This document shows positions 11,050 to 24,710 of a DNA stretch of 64,000 nt, piece by piece. Location: NCBI GenBank assembly GCA_033002965.1, contig JAURVB010004819.1:1-64000 (forward strand). Reading direction: 5' to 3'. Origin of the DNA: Piper betle. Taxonomy: Eukaryota; Streptophyta; Magnoliopsida; Piperales; Piperaceae. A program made the translations under genes and the position numbers. Every line of letters starts with the position of its first letter. The first letter of the stretch is position 1. The notes beneath the pieces were generated by a model. It was given only the letters and a program-made list of their open reading frames with translations. It searched no databases and was not told where the DNA came from.

Positions 11050-11410
11050 AAAAAAATCAAGTTAGTATCACATCTAATATATTTATTTGGTAACATTCAA
11101 TATATTAATAAGGATGTACTTAAGACCTTCTATTTGATTAATTATTTTTTAAGAAATAATTAAGTCAATCAATTTACACTATAGGTCTTTATATAAAATA
11201 TACTAAAATCCATATTAGGTAGACAATAATATGTCAAAAGAAGGGATTTTTTATGATGAAATCTCCTTAAAATAGACAAAATGTACGATGAGATAAGTTA
11301 GTCTATATTTAATACCTATCGGATTAAGATCTAATATATAAATGAGAATGTGTTTAAAATCTTCATATTGATTAATCATCATTTTGTACTAATTGGGTGG
11401 GGCCTTTAAA
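11050..11410 (+). repeat. Decayed TRIM-like repeat pair
   Basis: Two diverged copies (about 11055-11175 and 11295-11410) keep the order seen in the TRIM LTRs at 8165 and 8471: a GTTAGT..ATCTAATA segment, then GATCTAATATATAAATGAGAATG, then a (T)TAAGACCTTC/AAATCTTC segment and an ATTAATCAT segment. No primer-binding site is retained. Similarity is by eye and moderate. Confidence 0.4.
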
Positions 11411-11730
11411 ATTGTCTCAATGTCATTCCCATCAAAGACATACACACACATGATGATTGTATTATTGAAAGGGAAATTCGTTGTAGTTTTTAATTTTTGA
11501 AAGGTGCGGTGAATAAATAATCAGATTAGCGGGAGTCAAGTGATGTTGAAATCAGTGGGTAGCTGCCGAGGAGAGATATTTAACCTACGTTCTCGCAATT
11601 TAGTAATATTCTAAGTAGTTTCATCAAATGGCAACCTCATAACTCGGACCACTACCTCCTGGCGATGCTCAGCAACAGCACAAAGAAAGAAAAACAGCAT
11701 GAAGACGGCAGCAGCGGCATGATCGGCGGG

Positions 11731-11889
11731 CATTTGTCATATAACAGGTTACAAAAGACGGAACAAGAAAGGATTTGGTTAGGACGAGATGACGAGTATT
11801 CCAGGCGTTCTTAAAACACGAGGCGACACGCATGCATGAGTAATGAAAGCGATTACCGATGTACGTATCCATTTGTCATATAACAGGTT
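11731..11889. repeat. 20-bp exact direct repeat flanking about 119 bp
   Basis: CATTTGTCATATAACAGGTT occurs at 11731-11750 and 11870-11889. It could be a target duplication around a short insertion or a microhomology-mediated duplication. Nothing in the 119-bp insert is recognisable. Confidence 0.7.
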
Positions 11890-12859
11890 CTGTACATCTT
11901 TATCTATGCATGCATTTGAAGATGTTCACGGTCACAAATTCGATCACCATTTCAAGAAAACCTAAAGAACGTGAAATTGCAAGTGCATGGTAAACGAAGT
12001 TCGGAAACTTGTAGACACGAAAAATCCCTTCGTATATTACGAACAGGTGTGCAATTTCAACAGCGTTTTCATGTGTTCTATATATACATTCATTTTTCTT
12101 TAGCATCAGGGCTAACTAATCCAGATCGATTGAGGGAGATTCCAGTTCACAAGTTGTACAGAAAACTTAATTAACAATGGTCATGACAGAAATGATCTAA
12201 TTAATCGGAGAAAACTCTCAAATCTTAACTTGAAACTGAATTAATAAAAGGATTATCATTGATCTGCAGGAATATATTTTGCAAATAACCATGGATATCT
12301 AAAATAGCAAAACAAGATGGCAGACATGGCCCCTTGTTCTCCACAATGCACGTCTCGACAGCTACCGCTGGACGCTCGTATATTCAACCTGCTTCACTCC
12401 CAGTCATACAATCAAGAACTAAAACCAAAATTAATCACCTTCATCAACCAACCTGCTAGCCGAGGAGATCATTGACATCACAATCTAATTCTTTGCAATA
12501 GTGCTACGATTGGTAGAATTCATGTATATATATCAACTAGTCGCTAACCAGCATGATGTACGGCTTATGGATTTGAAACAAATCTTGATAATAATAAAAA
12601 TTAAAATAAATTCTAATTACAATAGAAAAGTACATGTTAAAAGGATTAGAAACAAATTTTATTTACAATAAAAAATTAATATTTTTATTAATAGAAAATA
12701 AAAGATGCATAATATTATAAAATAATTAGAGAACATGTGACAACACTAAATTAAAAAATTTTAAATTCAATATATAAATCATAGAAGCTATACGAGATGT
12801 AATTCTTATAAAATTTTCCCATTCTTTATATAGAGCTTATTTGCAAAGACATTACTTAC
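11890..12859. other. Intergenic, no gene recognised
   Basis: AT-rich. Short frames on both strands (for example 11900-12106 minus) have no family features. Exons downstream of the fragment at 12860-13122 were looked for on the minus strand and not found. Confidence 0.4.
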
Positions 12860-13122
12860 CTCATTATTCTGCTCAGTCTCAACAGCAGCTTTAATAATGT
12901 GCTCCACGCCGACGAGATTGGTCTCGAAACTGCGCACATCATTAGCGACTTTGATACGTTTGTTTCGTAACATCTTAAAAATGGACTTGAGCTCACCCAT
13001 GTCTTTGAATGAGCAATAGCGATGAGGGGATTAGAAGGGGTATTTGCCGACGAGTTCGCAGCGACAGATGTTTTCTCTGCTCCCTTGTTCATCTCAGAAA
13101 CTGATATTGGTTGGCTAGCCAT
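12860..13122 (-). pseudogene. Uncharacterised gene fragment, probable 1-bp frameshift
   Basis: On the minus strand an ATG at 13122 opens a frame beginning MASQPISVSEMNKG that stays sensible to about codon 37. A second frame continues as FKDMGELKSIFKMLRNKR and VANDVRSFETNLVGVEHII and reaches a good splice donor (GAG|GTAAGT) at 12860. The two frames join naturally if one base is restored near 13007-13012, so this looks like a first exon broken by a 1-bp deletion. A TATATATAAA string lies about 100 bp upstream of the ATG. No later exon was found before 11890. The family was not recognised. It may be a dead fragment, a gene with an assembly error, or a gene with a distant second exon. Confidence 0.35.
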
Positions 13123-13129
13123 GCATATT

Positions 13130-15410
13130 GTAACTTGTGAAAGGAAGAGAAAGAGGAGGAGATCAGAATATTAGGGGAGACACTATAGAGAATCAGAAGG
13201 GCAGTGGGTTATTTTCTCTTTGCATGGTTTTATATATATGCTTGCTACCTTTCTCTTGCTCTTATATATATATATATAGATGTTGGGAGGGATTACAAGT
13301 GTTGTATGTGCGTTTCCATTATATTTTGGTGTGGGATGAAATCTTGTGGGCAATCCTGCAGATTTCACATTGCCTTGTTGAGCTCTTTTATATGTTGTAA
13401 CTGAACCGTCTATATACTTGTTCATATATGCATAAAGTTGCCTCGAATCTTGCACACTTAAATATTCATTATTTCCTACAAAAACTGATTTAAAGAAACT
13501 AGATCATATATTTTTTGTTTTAGGCCTGAATTTGACAAAATATAACATATAAAAGATGCGTATCAGATTTTAAGTGTCCTTGTGAGTTGATTATAATCAA
13601 TCATGATTAAGCATTGTAGTCAGTGGAAAATAAAATTTGACTTCGCAAACCATATCTTTTAACGGAGTTGACTCAGAGGATTAAAGGCAACTTAAATAGA
13701 ATTTCAAAGATATATGAACAAGGCCTCCGTATTTTTTAAAAACACCTTTCAACTATGTTTAAAAACCACAAGTAGTTTAATCATTTATGTTTGATGGAAA
13801 ATAATCTGTTGGAAGACCCAATGAATAATAAGAGACGTATAGATAAGAATACTCACTTAATCTTGAAATAATAAAAATACCATAAAGATATTTAACAGGT
13901 AAATGATTTGCATAAAGATGATTGGGTCTTAAGGCTGTAAGGCCTTACAGAAGACTATTACTCTATATCCGATAAAATATATTTTCCCACGGATCTATAT
14001 TTACATGTATTCTCTGTAAACTCTAATGAAAAAGGATCTCCCCTTGTCTACATGTAATTTTTTATTTCTATTTAGTTGGGATGAAATTAAATAATTAATG
14101 CAAAATTTCAAAAAGTAAGTGAATAATCTGATACAAAATTTCTCATGTTTGGAGAATAAACATAAAACTTTCAACCATATAAATGTGTATTTAAATTATT
14201 GCAATTATATTCCGCTTTCAAGACGTCCTAAAAATAACAGTACCGTTAAAACAACTGGAGCGAATGCATATAAAGCTCATGAACTCAATCAATTTAATAC
14301 ACTTGTCTTTTCTGGCATAGCGTACTTAATTTAGATAGTAGTTTTTACGTTACATGTTATGTCATTCAAAAAAACGCAAAATTAATTCAGGATGCAATAC
14401 ATACCAAATGGAGATCCTTTTTTCTTTTCTTTTTTTTAAAAAAAATTAGGCATTTAATGCAAGGCAAGTTTTTACTGGTGGAACTACCTATATATACGTC
14501 AATTATTATATTTATGCAAGCCGGCCGACCGCTCATGTTAAATTTTAGCTGGACTAAAGATATCACCACCGATAATAAAATATCCCTTTCTTATTCAATT
14601 TTTTATGATTAATATATATATATATATATATATGTATATAGCCAAAATTCGATCGTTTATTTCGCTTTAAACCGAAATCTACTCGGCCCTACCTTTACGC
14701 TAGGAGGCCTGCCTCGTCTTATAAACTGATCATTGGTCAGGCTAGGCCGAGATAAACACAGTCATTTTTCTGGCCGTCCCAAACAGTCTTACTGACTTCA
14801 TTTGCCGGATACCATCTCTGGGTGAATTCCTTTAAACGAAAAAGAAAAGAAAAAAAAAGAACAAATAAAAAAAAACAACTCTAAGTGACATGATTACTTT
14901 TCATCTTTTTTCACTTCTTTTCATTTTTTCTTTTTCCTCTTTTGTCGCTTTTTTTCCGCCATTCTCTTTTTCACCCCCTTAATAACCTCAGTGACAGGTA
15001 GAAGTTTTCTTTTCTCCCACTTTCTTACACATTTCTCACTTTTCTAACTCACTGACCAAAGCAGGCTTTAAGCTTTCATGGGCAGGACCCATCCTCTAAG
15101 TTGAAGCCCACTTCTACATAAATCCCGAGGTTCATCTTCTCGATACCATCAGGTCTTTCACATTCCTTAGTCGTATTGACACGTCAGGAATCCAGATAAT
15201 CTCGCCCTTATCATTTGGGTACCACATTTCACTGCTCTACTTCTCCCTTTGGTGATCTTAATTTCGAATGATGAAATAATGCGGTGTCAAAGAGTACATT
15301 CAGAAGATAAATAACAATCACGCAGGAGTGCTCACTGCAACTGGTTTGCACCAACAGAATCAGAAGAATAAGTTTTTGTTGAAAAAGCAATTCACAAGAT
15401 TGAGCAGCTT
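13130..15410. other. Intergenic, no gene recognised
   Basis: AT-rich and low-complexity, including (TA)n at 13265-13280 and 14613-14640 and a purine/pyrimidine-skewed stretch at 14830-15060. Small frames here show no conserved features. Confidence 0.45.
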
Positions 15411-15413
15411 CTT

Positions 15414-18116
15414 CTATTCTTCAGCAACGAGTTCTGGATTAGAATCATAGTCGTGCCTGAAACAAGCAAAATGAGCGCAAAGAATCATGATGTGGATTGA
15501 TTTTTCAAGAATCGGGAAGAACATTGAGCAATAAAGAAGAATTTCTATAAGGCGAAGAAAACAATGAGAAATGCATTTGTTAAACCATATGGAATGAAGT
15601 CAACCAGTCCAAAATTCATAATTATTAACAAGAATTATCACGCCCAGACAATATTATAATCTGTAGATTTTGAAGACCCCAACTTTTTCTGTTTACCATA
15701 TTCCAAACTTCAACTTCATTTCACATACGAGTAAGTAAAGATGTCTCTCACCACTTCCAGACAATTACCCAATTCAATGTATTGTTCCGTACCTAATTTT
15801 GCGAACAAGTTGATAAATGCCAGTTCCAGCCATGGCCACATTCACACTAAGGAGGTTCCAGTTCTTCTGCAAAATTTCAAAAGGTAAAGTATTCAGTAAC
15901 CCCCCTTGCAAGAAAGTTTTTACCTGAGACTGAAAAAAAACTTAATCAGTGCAGCATCAACAACCATGAAAACTCAAGCTCCACTTCAAACCTTAAGAAG
16001 AAGGCAAATGCGAAAACTGACAGCATAAACCTACTTAAAATCACAACAGCATATAGTACCAAGACAAGGCAGGTTAAGATGAAAGTAACAAACACGGCAG
16101 AACCGCTCCTTAAGTTCCTCTGTAGAGCTGGACAGGTTTCAACAACAAAACTCAACAAACAACAGGAAGCATGTGATTATACATGCTAATCTGGAGAAAC
16201 AATATCTGAAGAAGAAAAAAGTTGTAAAACCTCTAGATGCTTAAAATTTCTTCATACTCACCGGTGTTATAACCATACTGTAGCGGGACCAAATTAGCCC
16301 TGTGCAAGTAACAGCTGATGCATACCAGAAAAATAGGAAAACAAATGTCAAAATGGCAATCATTAACTTGATTAAAGAGAAAAAAATTCCCAAATGACAT
16401 TGATTTTAACTATTTGGGCTTTGTTAAAATAATTGTTTTTGCAAGTCTAGTAAGTTATTGACCACTCTGCATCCCAAACTTCTAGGCAGACAGCAATTGT
16501 TAAATTAGAAAAACATCAACAGCAGATTACCAATTTGTTGAGGATAAGAAAGCTTTTCAGGCGGCTTTGAAAAATCTGCAATATTTGCTATGCTGATGCC
16601 CCACTTAAATGTTGGTGCCCAGAAGTGGACTGCACATGAATAAAAAAGATAAGTACTTCTAGAGAAACTTTAGTAAAGGAAAAATTGCAAGAATCGATTT
16701 CACACAGGAATCTCTGTTATCGCCTTAATGAAGGAAATAGGTGGTGGGACAAAAATCAAAATGTGAAGATTAAAGCTCATATTCATAGTAAACATACAAC
16801 TTACTCAACACATCTTTCCATTGACCAAACTAATAATTCTAGACAGCCACAGATGTGAGCTGATGGTGATAGGATGAAAGCTCACATAATAACACAAGAT
16901 ATTAAAAAACAAACGAAGGAAGAATACATAAGAGAAATCACTCTTCAGTATTAATTTTTATGGGACAAAAATAATTTATAGATAGCATTATAATGTTGGT
17001 CTTGAGCCTCCATAAGGAAGATGGTCGGCATAGGACGTATATCCAGCTATCAAAGATGCCAACTATTTGGAAAGAGATGGGATGATTTGTAAAGAAATCA
17101 TGGCAACAGATGCAAGCCAAACAAAACAACCTGTACCAAACACATGGCTATTGCCTTGCATGAAACATAATTAACATGCAGCCAAAGTGAAGTGTTATCT
17201 ACTATACTTGGAATTGGATACAGCATATATAACAACGGAGTACAAATGGTAATAAACAGAATAGTAAGAGCAAATACTAACTAGTTTTAGGTCCTGCCGG
17301 ATGATTCCAGAGGGCTTGAAGCTTTGTTGCAGCCATTAAGACACCTTACTACCATGCACCGCTTGAATTACTCATTCAAGATGTAGAACAAAAAATATAG
17401 AACGCAAAGAGCAGCTTAGATGCAGAGTGTCATCTAACAACAACCTTGGCAACTATTCGTTAATCGACGTTTACCAATTTGCGTCTTCAAAGCAAAAAAG
17501 AAAATAGGAAAATAAAGCGATAAATTGATGGAGGCATCCGACAAACAAAGGCAACAAAACAGCATAAAATCTAAGATTTGATTGCACTGACCGCAGGGGT
17601 TTGATAGGACATGCACAAAAAATGATAGTTTTTTAGAAATTTTATATCTTCCAGATTAAAAAAATCGACGACAAAAATATTCGTTTTTTTGGCTGATAAA
17701 ATAAATGTAGTTTGATTGCTCTGAATCCACTCCGGTTTTCCTAACCGAAAATACTCAGAGCAGGCGACGACTAGTCAAAGAATCCCTAATCAAAGATCAG
17801 CAGCTTCGGGGGATTATCTGACACTATTATTAATCCACCCCTTCATTCCTTTGTTACAAATCAACAAAAAAAATGGAAATTAACATCAACAACAAAGAAA
17901 AAAGTATATTAGGAAAGGTTAGCAGTTCTTCCATCATTTCTTTATCAGTCATGAATAGTGACCAACCAAAAAAACGCGGGAAACCAGTTGATCAAGAAAT
18001 TTGATCAAAGCGGGAGGATTTGGAAAAGAGGGAACTCACCGCTGGGTTGTCTCCGAATGTTTGGATGAGGGAGGAGGAAGCGCTTGAGGTATCCCGACGG
18101 CTCCTCCCTTCTGAAC
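15414..18116 (-). CDS. MPC: Mitochondrial pyruvate carrier (MPC2-type subunit)
   Basis: A small inner-membrane subunit of the carrier that moves cytosolic pyruvate into mitochondria as a heteromer. The coding exons, read on the minus strand, are 17336-17282, 16629-16531, 16314-16262, 15866-15793 and 15456-15414. All junctions are GT..AG and in phase, giving 107 residues, a normal size for plant MPC. A non-coding first exon (about 18116-18040) precedes. Diagnostic residues are LWNHPAGPKT (residues 9-18), HFWAPTFKWG (20-29), EKLSYPQQ, TGLIWSRYSMVI and PKNWNLLSVNVAMAGTG. This is the MPC2-like signature (NHPAGP, WSRYS, PKNW). The start is the first ATG and matches relatives. The gene looks intact and functional. 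It stands alone between repeats; introns hold no recognisable element. Confidence 0.96.
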
Positions 18117-18119
18117 AAG

Positions 18120-19970
18120 ACAGGCATAAACAAGACAAAGCACTTTTATAAATAAAATAAAAACCAGGCAAACGTTACATAGTAACATAAATTATAATAA
18201 TTTAATATATTAATTATAAATTATAATTTTAATGATAGATCCTAATTTTAATAATCTGATTTATTTTTATTTTTTACTTTCTTATATTTTCATGGATCAA
18301 ACATCTTACTTTTAATTACAATTCAATATTAAATTCTTCTTTCATTAATACAACATCTTACTTTTAATTACAATTCTAATATATATAATAAATATTATAT
18401 ATATATATACACACATGCACATAAGAGTAAATTTTATACATATACCTAATTTTTACAACCGAGTAACACATGCACCTCATCGTGTGTGCTCTCGAAGCAC
18501 CTAAAGCGGCATGTGTTGAGAAGCGCGAACAAAAGAGTGGTTTTTCTTTCTTTTTTAAAAAGAAATCAATTGAACAATAGGGGAAAGCATGAGTAAGAGT
18601 AACTTTTATGTGGCTCACTTATAGTTTGATTTATAAGATTCACTATAACTATTTATTATTTTAAAATTTTTACCATATTTAAAGCTATAAACTATGTTTA
18701 TAAAATTCTATCATAATCAAATTTTTACCATTTTGTTGTTGATTAAAAAAATTAAATATGTAATTAATTTTTTATAGTTTTATATATTATAAACCTAGCA
18801 ATACTAAGTTAGTTAAAAATTATAGCTATTTAAGTGCTTTTCATTCACGAAATATAAAATGTTCAAACCACCCGAACTATAACAATCTAGTAACGCAAAT
18901 TAAAAAATAAGTAAATAAATATCTAAATTAAATAAATTCATTAAAGTGGCACTTTAACAATTTAAGTTTCTAGGTGTAATATTGAGGCATAAATGATTTT
19001 TAAAGCTATTTATAAAATAACTAAATAATATTTGATTAAATTTATAAAGTGGTACCATGTAGCCACCTACCATTATTGTTTATATTTAAAATTGGTTTGA
19101 TTAAATTAACTATTTTTGTTACTATTTTTCATTTGATGAATAAATATTTCAGCATTTTTTCTTCCATTTAATTCGGATTAATAGGAAAATGATAAATCAA
19201 GTGACCATTTACAGCCACCGGCATAACTATAAGAGTTTTTATTACTTATTTATTTTAACATTTCAAAACTATTATATAAATATTTAATAAACGGTGGTTT
19301 ATTTAAAATTGGTTAGATCTCGACCATAAAACCCTTCAGCACATTACTCTTCGTTTTAAACACAAAATTAAACGCACACTCCTGGAAAATCTTGCTCCCA
19401 TCTCGACTCAAGCAAACTTTTACTCGGACCATATTTTAGGTAATTTCGAGCTTCGAGTTGCCTCTACCTCCAGATCTTACTGAACTAAGCAAGCAAAATC
19501 CATGAACGCCTACTATATCAGTATATATTGTTCATTACATTTGTTAATATTGACAAATTCACAATTACCTCAAGTAAATTTTGTTGAAATGCTTATTCTC
19601 CTCGGCCCACTAGTAGTTTCATTATTATTACAAGAAAAGCTCCACCAAGAACAGGGAACAATAGAGTACACAATTCTATTGGAAAGGAAGAAATAGTATT
19701 TGGACAGAGATTGTTAAACACACTAGGAGTAAACAAACTATCAGCTCCACCGAGACGACGGCCTTAAAGTGCTTCGAACACTAATAACAAAAGCTTTATT
19801 AGCCACAGCACCAATACCGTCTAAAAACAGTGAGGAAAAACCAGGAGAACAAGGCACATATAAGGACCACGAGCTTTTAATATTCAGATCCTCGCCCCTG
19901 TGCCGATAAAAACACGACTTAGAAGGCCATACTACGAGATCAGATGCTCGATTTATTCGAGTACAGACCC
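18120..19970. other. Intergenic, no gene recognised
   Basis: Very AT-rich spacer between the 5' end of the MPC gene and the 3' end of the P450 gene. Short frames occur at 18376-18618 and 19502-19696 without features. Several short runs of repeated TTACAATTC-type words occur near 18300-18380. Confidence 0.45.
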
Positions 19971-19973
19971 CAT

Positions 19974-22900
19974 TCAGCAGTTCCTTTTCACAAGCACGAT
20001 TTTCGGACTTGGAAGAAGATGCAATACACAGTTGTTCAGAGTAGGCTTTGGGTCATTTTCTGAGCCTGGCTGAAGCTTTATCTACAAAAGAAAGGTTCAT
20101 CGAGCAATAAGCTTTTCAAAATACTCCCCATCAGATTATAGCAGACAATGAAAATCAATTCCTAATTGGTCAAAAAAATAAAAAAGGACAAGGCAAACAG
20201 AACAAATCGGATTAAAAGGACGGCTATGAAGTTTTGTCATAAGGACCTTCCAAATTTTTGTATCATAGGTTTATGATTCAATGGCAGCATGTAATCACAG
20301 AAACCAAAGGAACTAACCTCATAATGCTGCAGTAGTGACGCAAAGAGAGATGTGATTGCAAGAATTGCAAATTGCTGACCAACACATGCACGTGTGCCAG
20401 ACCCAAAAGGAAGAAATGCAGCATTTTGTTTTAGATCATCTAAAACAGGGGGCTTTCTTTTAAAATCTGCAATATTTCTCTTTGTCAGTTTCTTTCATCC
20501 ACTGATCTTAGAATTTACAGAACGTAGGCACAGTACAGTACTAAAGCCAAACAATGTTATATAGAACATGGATTAATTATAACCAGAGTTCACAAAAGTC
20601 AGAAGCATTTTTGCCACATAAATTGGTTTTATTTTATGAAATGACAGGAAAATGATTGCCGAGTTACTTACAGAAGTGCATACCTCTAAATGAATTCTCT
20701 ACAGATGCATCCTTGTCATCTCCATTGAGCTCCTGACCGGAGCTTTTAGATAAGAAACGGTATGGGTTGAACTTGTTTGCATCAGCCCCCCAACAAGATC
20801 CATCTACCTGTACTAGTTGTACTGGAACCACAAGAATCGCACCCGCAGGTAAAGTAATGCCAGTCTTCAGATTCAAATCTGCAAAACAGAGAATACCGGC
20901 AACAATTATATAATGCCATAATAATAGACTATATTTTTAAGTCCTTGTGAGTCTTCCAGCATCAGCTTTTCATGAATTTTCTACATGGGATGAATTATTT
21001 CGTCATTAACCTTTTTAAAAAAGTTTTCACAAAACGTCAAAACTAAAAACCATGCGAAAGAACCTGTAAAATTATACTGAACAACTTTACCATGTTTGAT
21101 AGAACATCGCTGAAGGAGAGGTCCTGCGGGCATGAGTCGTGCTGCTTCATAAACAGTAGCTAACAATAATTTGCTCTCACGAATGTCCAGATCTGGTTCA
21201 ACAAACCCATTTTGCTCACTTACTAGCTCTGAATAGATCTGCCAGTGACAAAAATTTCACAAATCAACATAAAGTTAACTTGTTGCTTATCCTTTTCTCT
21301 GCACTATATTTCAAGGGAAACCTTGCTTGCGATAGCCACATACATCTCTGCTGATGACTGTTTATTGGCACGATCTGGCCACTGTGATTGTTCACCAAAA
21401 CTACTAATACAGCTTAGCATGCAGAAAATGTACACAACAGAGCTTGGGGGAAAAAATTGTATACAACAGAAGGTAAACAATTGTCGTAGTAGCATTCAAA
21501 TCTATTAAAAAAGAAAAGAAATAAAGTGCCATAGAATATAGAATAAACATATTTTCTTCTTCATCTCCAATCTTATCTAGAGAAGAAGTCGGGGATATGG
21601 ATCCTAATCAAAGATCCACGTGATTACTAATGACAGTTTTGACTATGGGACCCCCTTCCTGACACCACCAACCCTCCTATATCATCCAAGTTTGAAACGA
21701 CAATACACAATCATTTGCGGGTTAATAGAGAATAAATAGGTATTGAGGGGAAAAGAACTCCTCTAGACTAGGCTTTTGGGATTCTCAGCCAATAACTTCG
21801 ATCGAATATGTAAAGCTAACCTGAGCTTGTATTTCGGAATGCAAAACAAGCCTTGTCAATATGCTCCCTATCAAACTGGCTGTAGTCAAGCAGCCATGAA
21901 ACATGATGCCCATGATGTTGCCGCATGACTCTTCTCTGAGGTTTAATTGATTATTGAACTCCTCTAAACACAAGCCACCAGCCATCATATGGTCAGATGA
22001 AAACACCAGATTATCTGCAAATTGCTTTCCAGAATCTGTATCGTTTTTTAAATTCAGAAGCTGATCCCCGTGGCTGAAAAACTTGCAGCTCCGCTTACAT
22101 TGTTGAACAATATCTTGTGTTAAGCATTTCAATTTTCTGCACAAGCTTCGGTATCTCCAAAATCCTCTTTTCCATATAGGAGGAATGTTGAATGAGGCCC
22201 AGAAGCAAGCATCCTTAGCAATTAACATCAACAGCTCTTCATAAGCTGTAGCACTAGACCAAGCCAAGAAAGTCTCCCCAAAAAGTGTTGCTCCCAAAAC
22301 TGAAAAAGCCATGTGTTGGGAAAAGACTCGACAATCAAGGAGTCCCTTGGTCATAATGGAGTCAATCCTCTCCATAACACAGTTCACTACCTTCAACGAC
22401 ACTGCATTAGCTCTCTCTAATAATATCCCATTGAGTTGTGATGTTAATAAATCCCGTCTCTGTTGCACCTGAAAAAAGGATATTCAATATAAACCAAGTA
22501 ACAACGAATCAGCAATCAAATGGAAAATCAGGTAACCATTTACATGTGTGACATCTGAAGGGAGAAAAATATTTCCCAGAGTGAACATAGGCAGCAGTAA
22601 AGACACTCCAATTTCAAGAAAAATCATCAGCAACAAATAGAGTTCAAACTTCAAAGACAAGAAGGGGCATCAAAATATAAGATAAAGAGAGTGCACATTT
22701 CAAGTACATTATTGCGAGAATCACACACATTCAAAGTTTTTCTCAGTCAAAAAATCACACATGACCTCCAGAGTCATTGCCTCTATGGAGTGGAATTAGT
22801 TACAACATGTTGCAGCGCCAGCAGGTGAATGTTGATTGATGGAAGGCAGCACGGAGTTGTAATAACAGGTGTGTATGGATGTTCATTGCAGAAAGTTATA

Positions 22901-24710
22901 ATACAAGTCAGTTCCGTTATCTTCATGACTTGAATCTTGTTGGTTGCTACAAAAACGAGCATAACATTTGTCTTTTCCAACTTAAATTGCAAAAAAAAAA
23001 AAAAAAGAAAGAAAGCAAAGAATAGTTTGTAGAATCCCGATTTTCAGAAAAAATGTCCTTGTCAAAAAATGCAATGGATCTTGTAAAAATATATGAAAAT
23101 ATAAAGAAGTCTGCAAGAGAAAAAAGACGATTACCTTCTCGAAAGAAGATGCAAATAGAGTGGAGTGACCAAAAGCCAAGCGAAACACTCTCCCAGTTAA
23201 AGGCAATTTATCTTCAGCCTTTTCAAGTACTTCTTTGATAAGTTTTGGATCTTTGACTGATATCAACAGTTGGCTAGGACCTAACCAGAGCTTGACCATT
23301 GATCCATACTTCTCATGCGATTTTGACAAGATATCTGCTTTTTACTAAACCGTGAGTTAACTCACAAAAGCTACAATAAAAACTTATAACAGGTGACATA
23401 AGAACATTTACAAAGAGAACATGCAAACAAATTGATCGAAAGAACATTCTTATAACTCAGGGACTGCCTCAAATTAAGGTGATAACATAAGGTGTATTAA
23501 ACATTTACAAAGCTGTATAAAAACTTATAACAGGTGTCATAAGCTGCATTATACATTTACAAAGAGAACATGCAAACAAATCAACTGAAATAACGTGCTC
23601 ATAACTCAGGGACTGCCTTGAATTTAGGTAGAATCCTTCTACTGTCATGAGTAATAATTCAATTCAGCTAATCAAGTCAAACGACTGTGCTAATATCTCA
23701 GCTAGACATGCATGGATACCAGGGGGAAAAAATTGGACATATGTTCACAATCAAGTTAGATTTTTAAGCACTATATGGTCCTCACCGTGCATGTGTAATT
23801 ATCGAAAAAATTATAAAGTGGCACAAAATTGCGACAACCAATGTGGGGTGGTTGTCACATGTACACTTTGATGGAGGGTGTACACAAAGGTTTTTTCCCG
23901 AGTCCCTGGTTCTCATGCCATCCCTCCTAGGGTTTGCAACAGATCAGAAGCATTTAGGAGCTTTTGCAGGGGAGATCAATCATGACAAACCAGAGAAATC
24001 AACCACGTCCGAACAGAGAAATTGATGTTTGTAAATTCTAATTAAATATAAAGGCTTACAGATAATAAACATCAGTCTAGAATCATCCATTTGACATCAA
24101 ATATTATTCAACAGAAATTGATAATAATAATAATAATAATAAAAGACACTAAACACGGAATTAAGCATCATCTCCCGAAAAGAAATTGACAATCAGCAAA
24201 CCGCATCAGCATGTTGAAGAGTAACATTTCACCATAGCCTAGTCTGCACACAGAATAAACTCCTTCCCTCTTCTAAACAACAAATAGAACAACTTCTCAA
24301 CCATAACTATTTGTTGAAACTAAATCAAAGTTTATAATATCTTGTAATTGTCGTAAAAAACTTTAATGAAACTGTTTTCTCCTCTGCAGGCATATTATAA
24401 GCATCTCAATACTAGTACCATTGAGATTGTCACCGGATCCAGAAGCAGACATGAGCTTGGAGTGACCAAAGAAGGAGGAACATGGAAGACCAGGGATGCG
24501 TCGCCCCTTATCCCATAGCCGTAGCAAGGCGACGGCTCTCTGGAGGAGGAGGGCGGTCACAACGATGAGGAAGAGCCAGAGCAAGGCATTGATCTCTCGT
24601 TCGGCATAGTCCATGAGTAGATCACCACCTCCCCAGCTAGCAGGAGTCAACCTTCCATGAAAGCAAAGAAGAGAGGCAACCGACGGCCAAGACTCGCCGG
24701 TGGAAGACAT
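19974..24710 (-). CDS. Cytochrome P450 monooxygenase, 7 exons
   Basis: An endoplasmic-reticulum-anchored haem-thiolate oxygenase; the substrate is unknown. Exons (minus): 24710-24419, 23334-23135, 22468-21821, 21238-21091, 20878-20672, 20466-20318, 20081-19974, all in phase, about 583 residues (longer than the usual 500). It has an N-terminal membrane segment (INALLWLFLIVVTALLL), a proline hinge (RIPGLPCSSFFGH), K-helix EAAR, the FNPYRF segment and a haem-binding motif FGSGTRACVG that fits FxxGxRxCxG. The I-helix reads MFHGCLTTAS and lacks the usual acidic residue before the threonine. Exon 5 has two usable donors, GTAAGT at 20671 and GTATGC at 20683, differing by four codons. I cannot place the family or clan. 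Introns are unremarkable apart from one tandem duplication. It appears intact. Confidence 0.93.
23377..23632. repeat. Tandem duplication in P450 intron 1
   Basis: Two copies of about 110-140 bp begin AAAAACTTATAACAGGTG (23377 and 23519). Both contain CATTTACAAAGAGAACATGC and ATAACTCAGGGACTGCCT. Substitutions and small indels separate them. No effect on the exons is expected. Confidence 0.75.
24121..24144. repeat. (TAA)n microsatellite in P450 intron 1
   Basis: About seven ATA/ATAAT units in a row. A simple repeat with no other signal. Confidence 0.8.

Noticed and set aside
21785..21820. Extension of P450 exon 3 through the open frame to 21785
   Set aside because: A GTTAGC donor at 21820 joins in phase to the next exon with the expected sequence; the extra residues are intronic.
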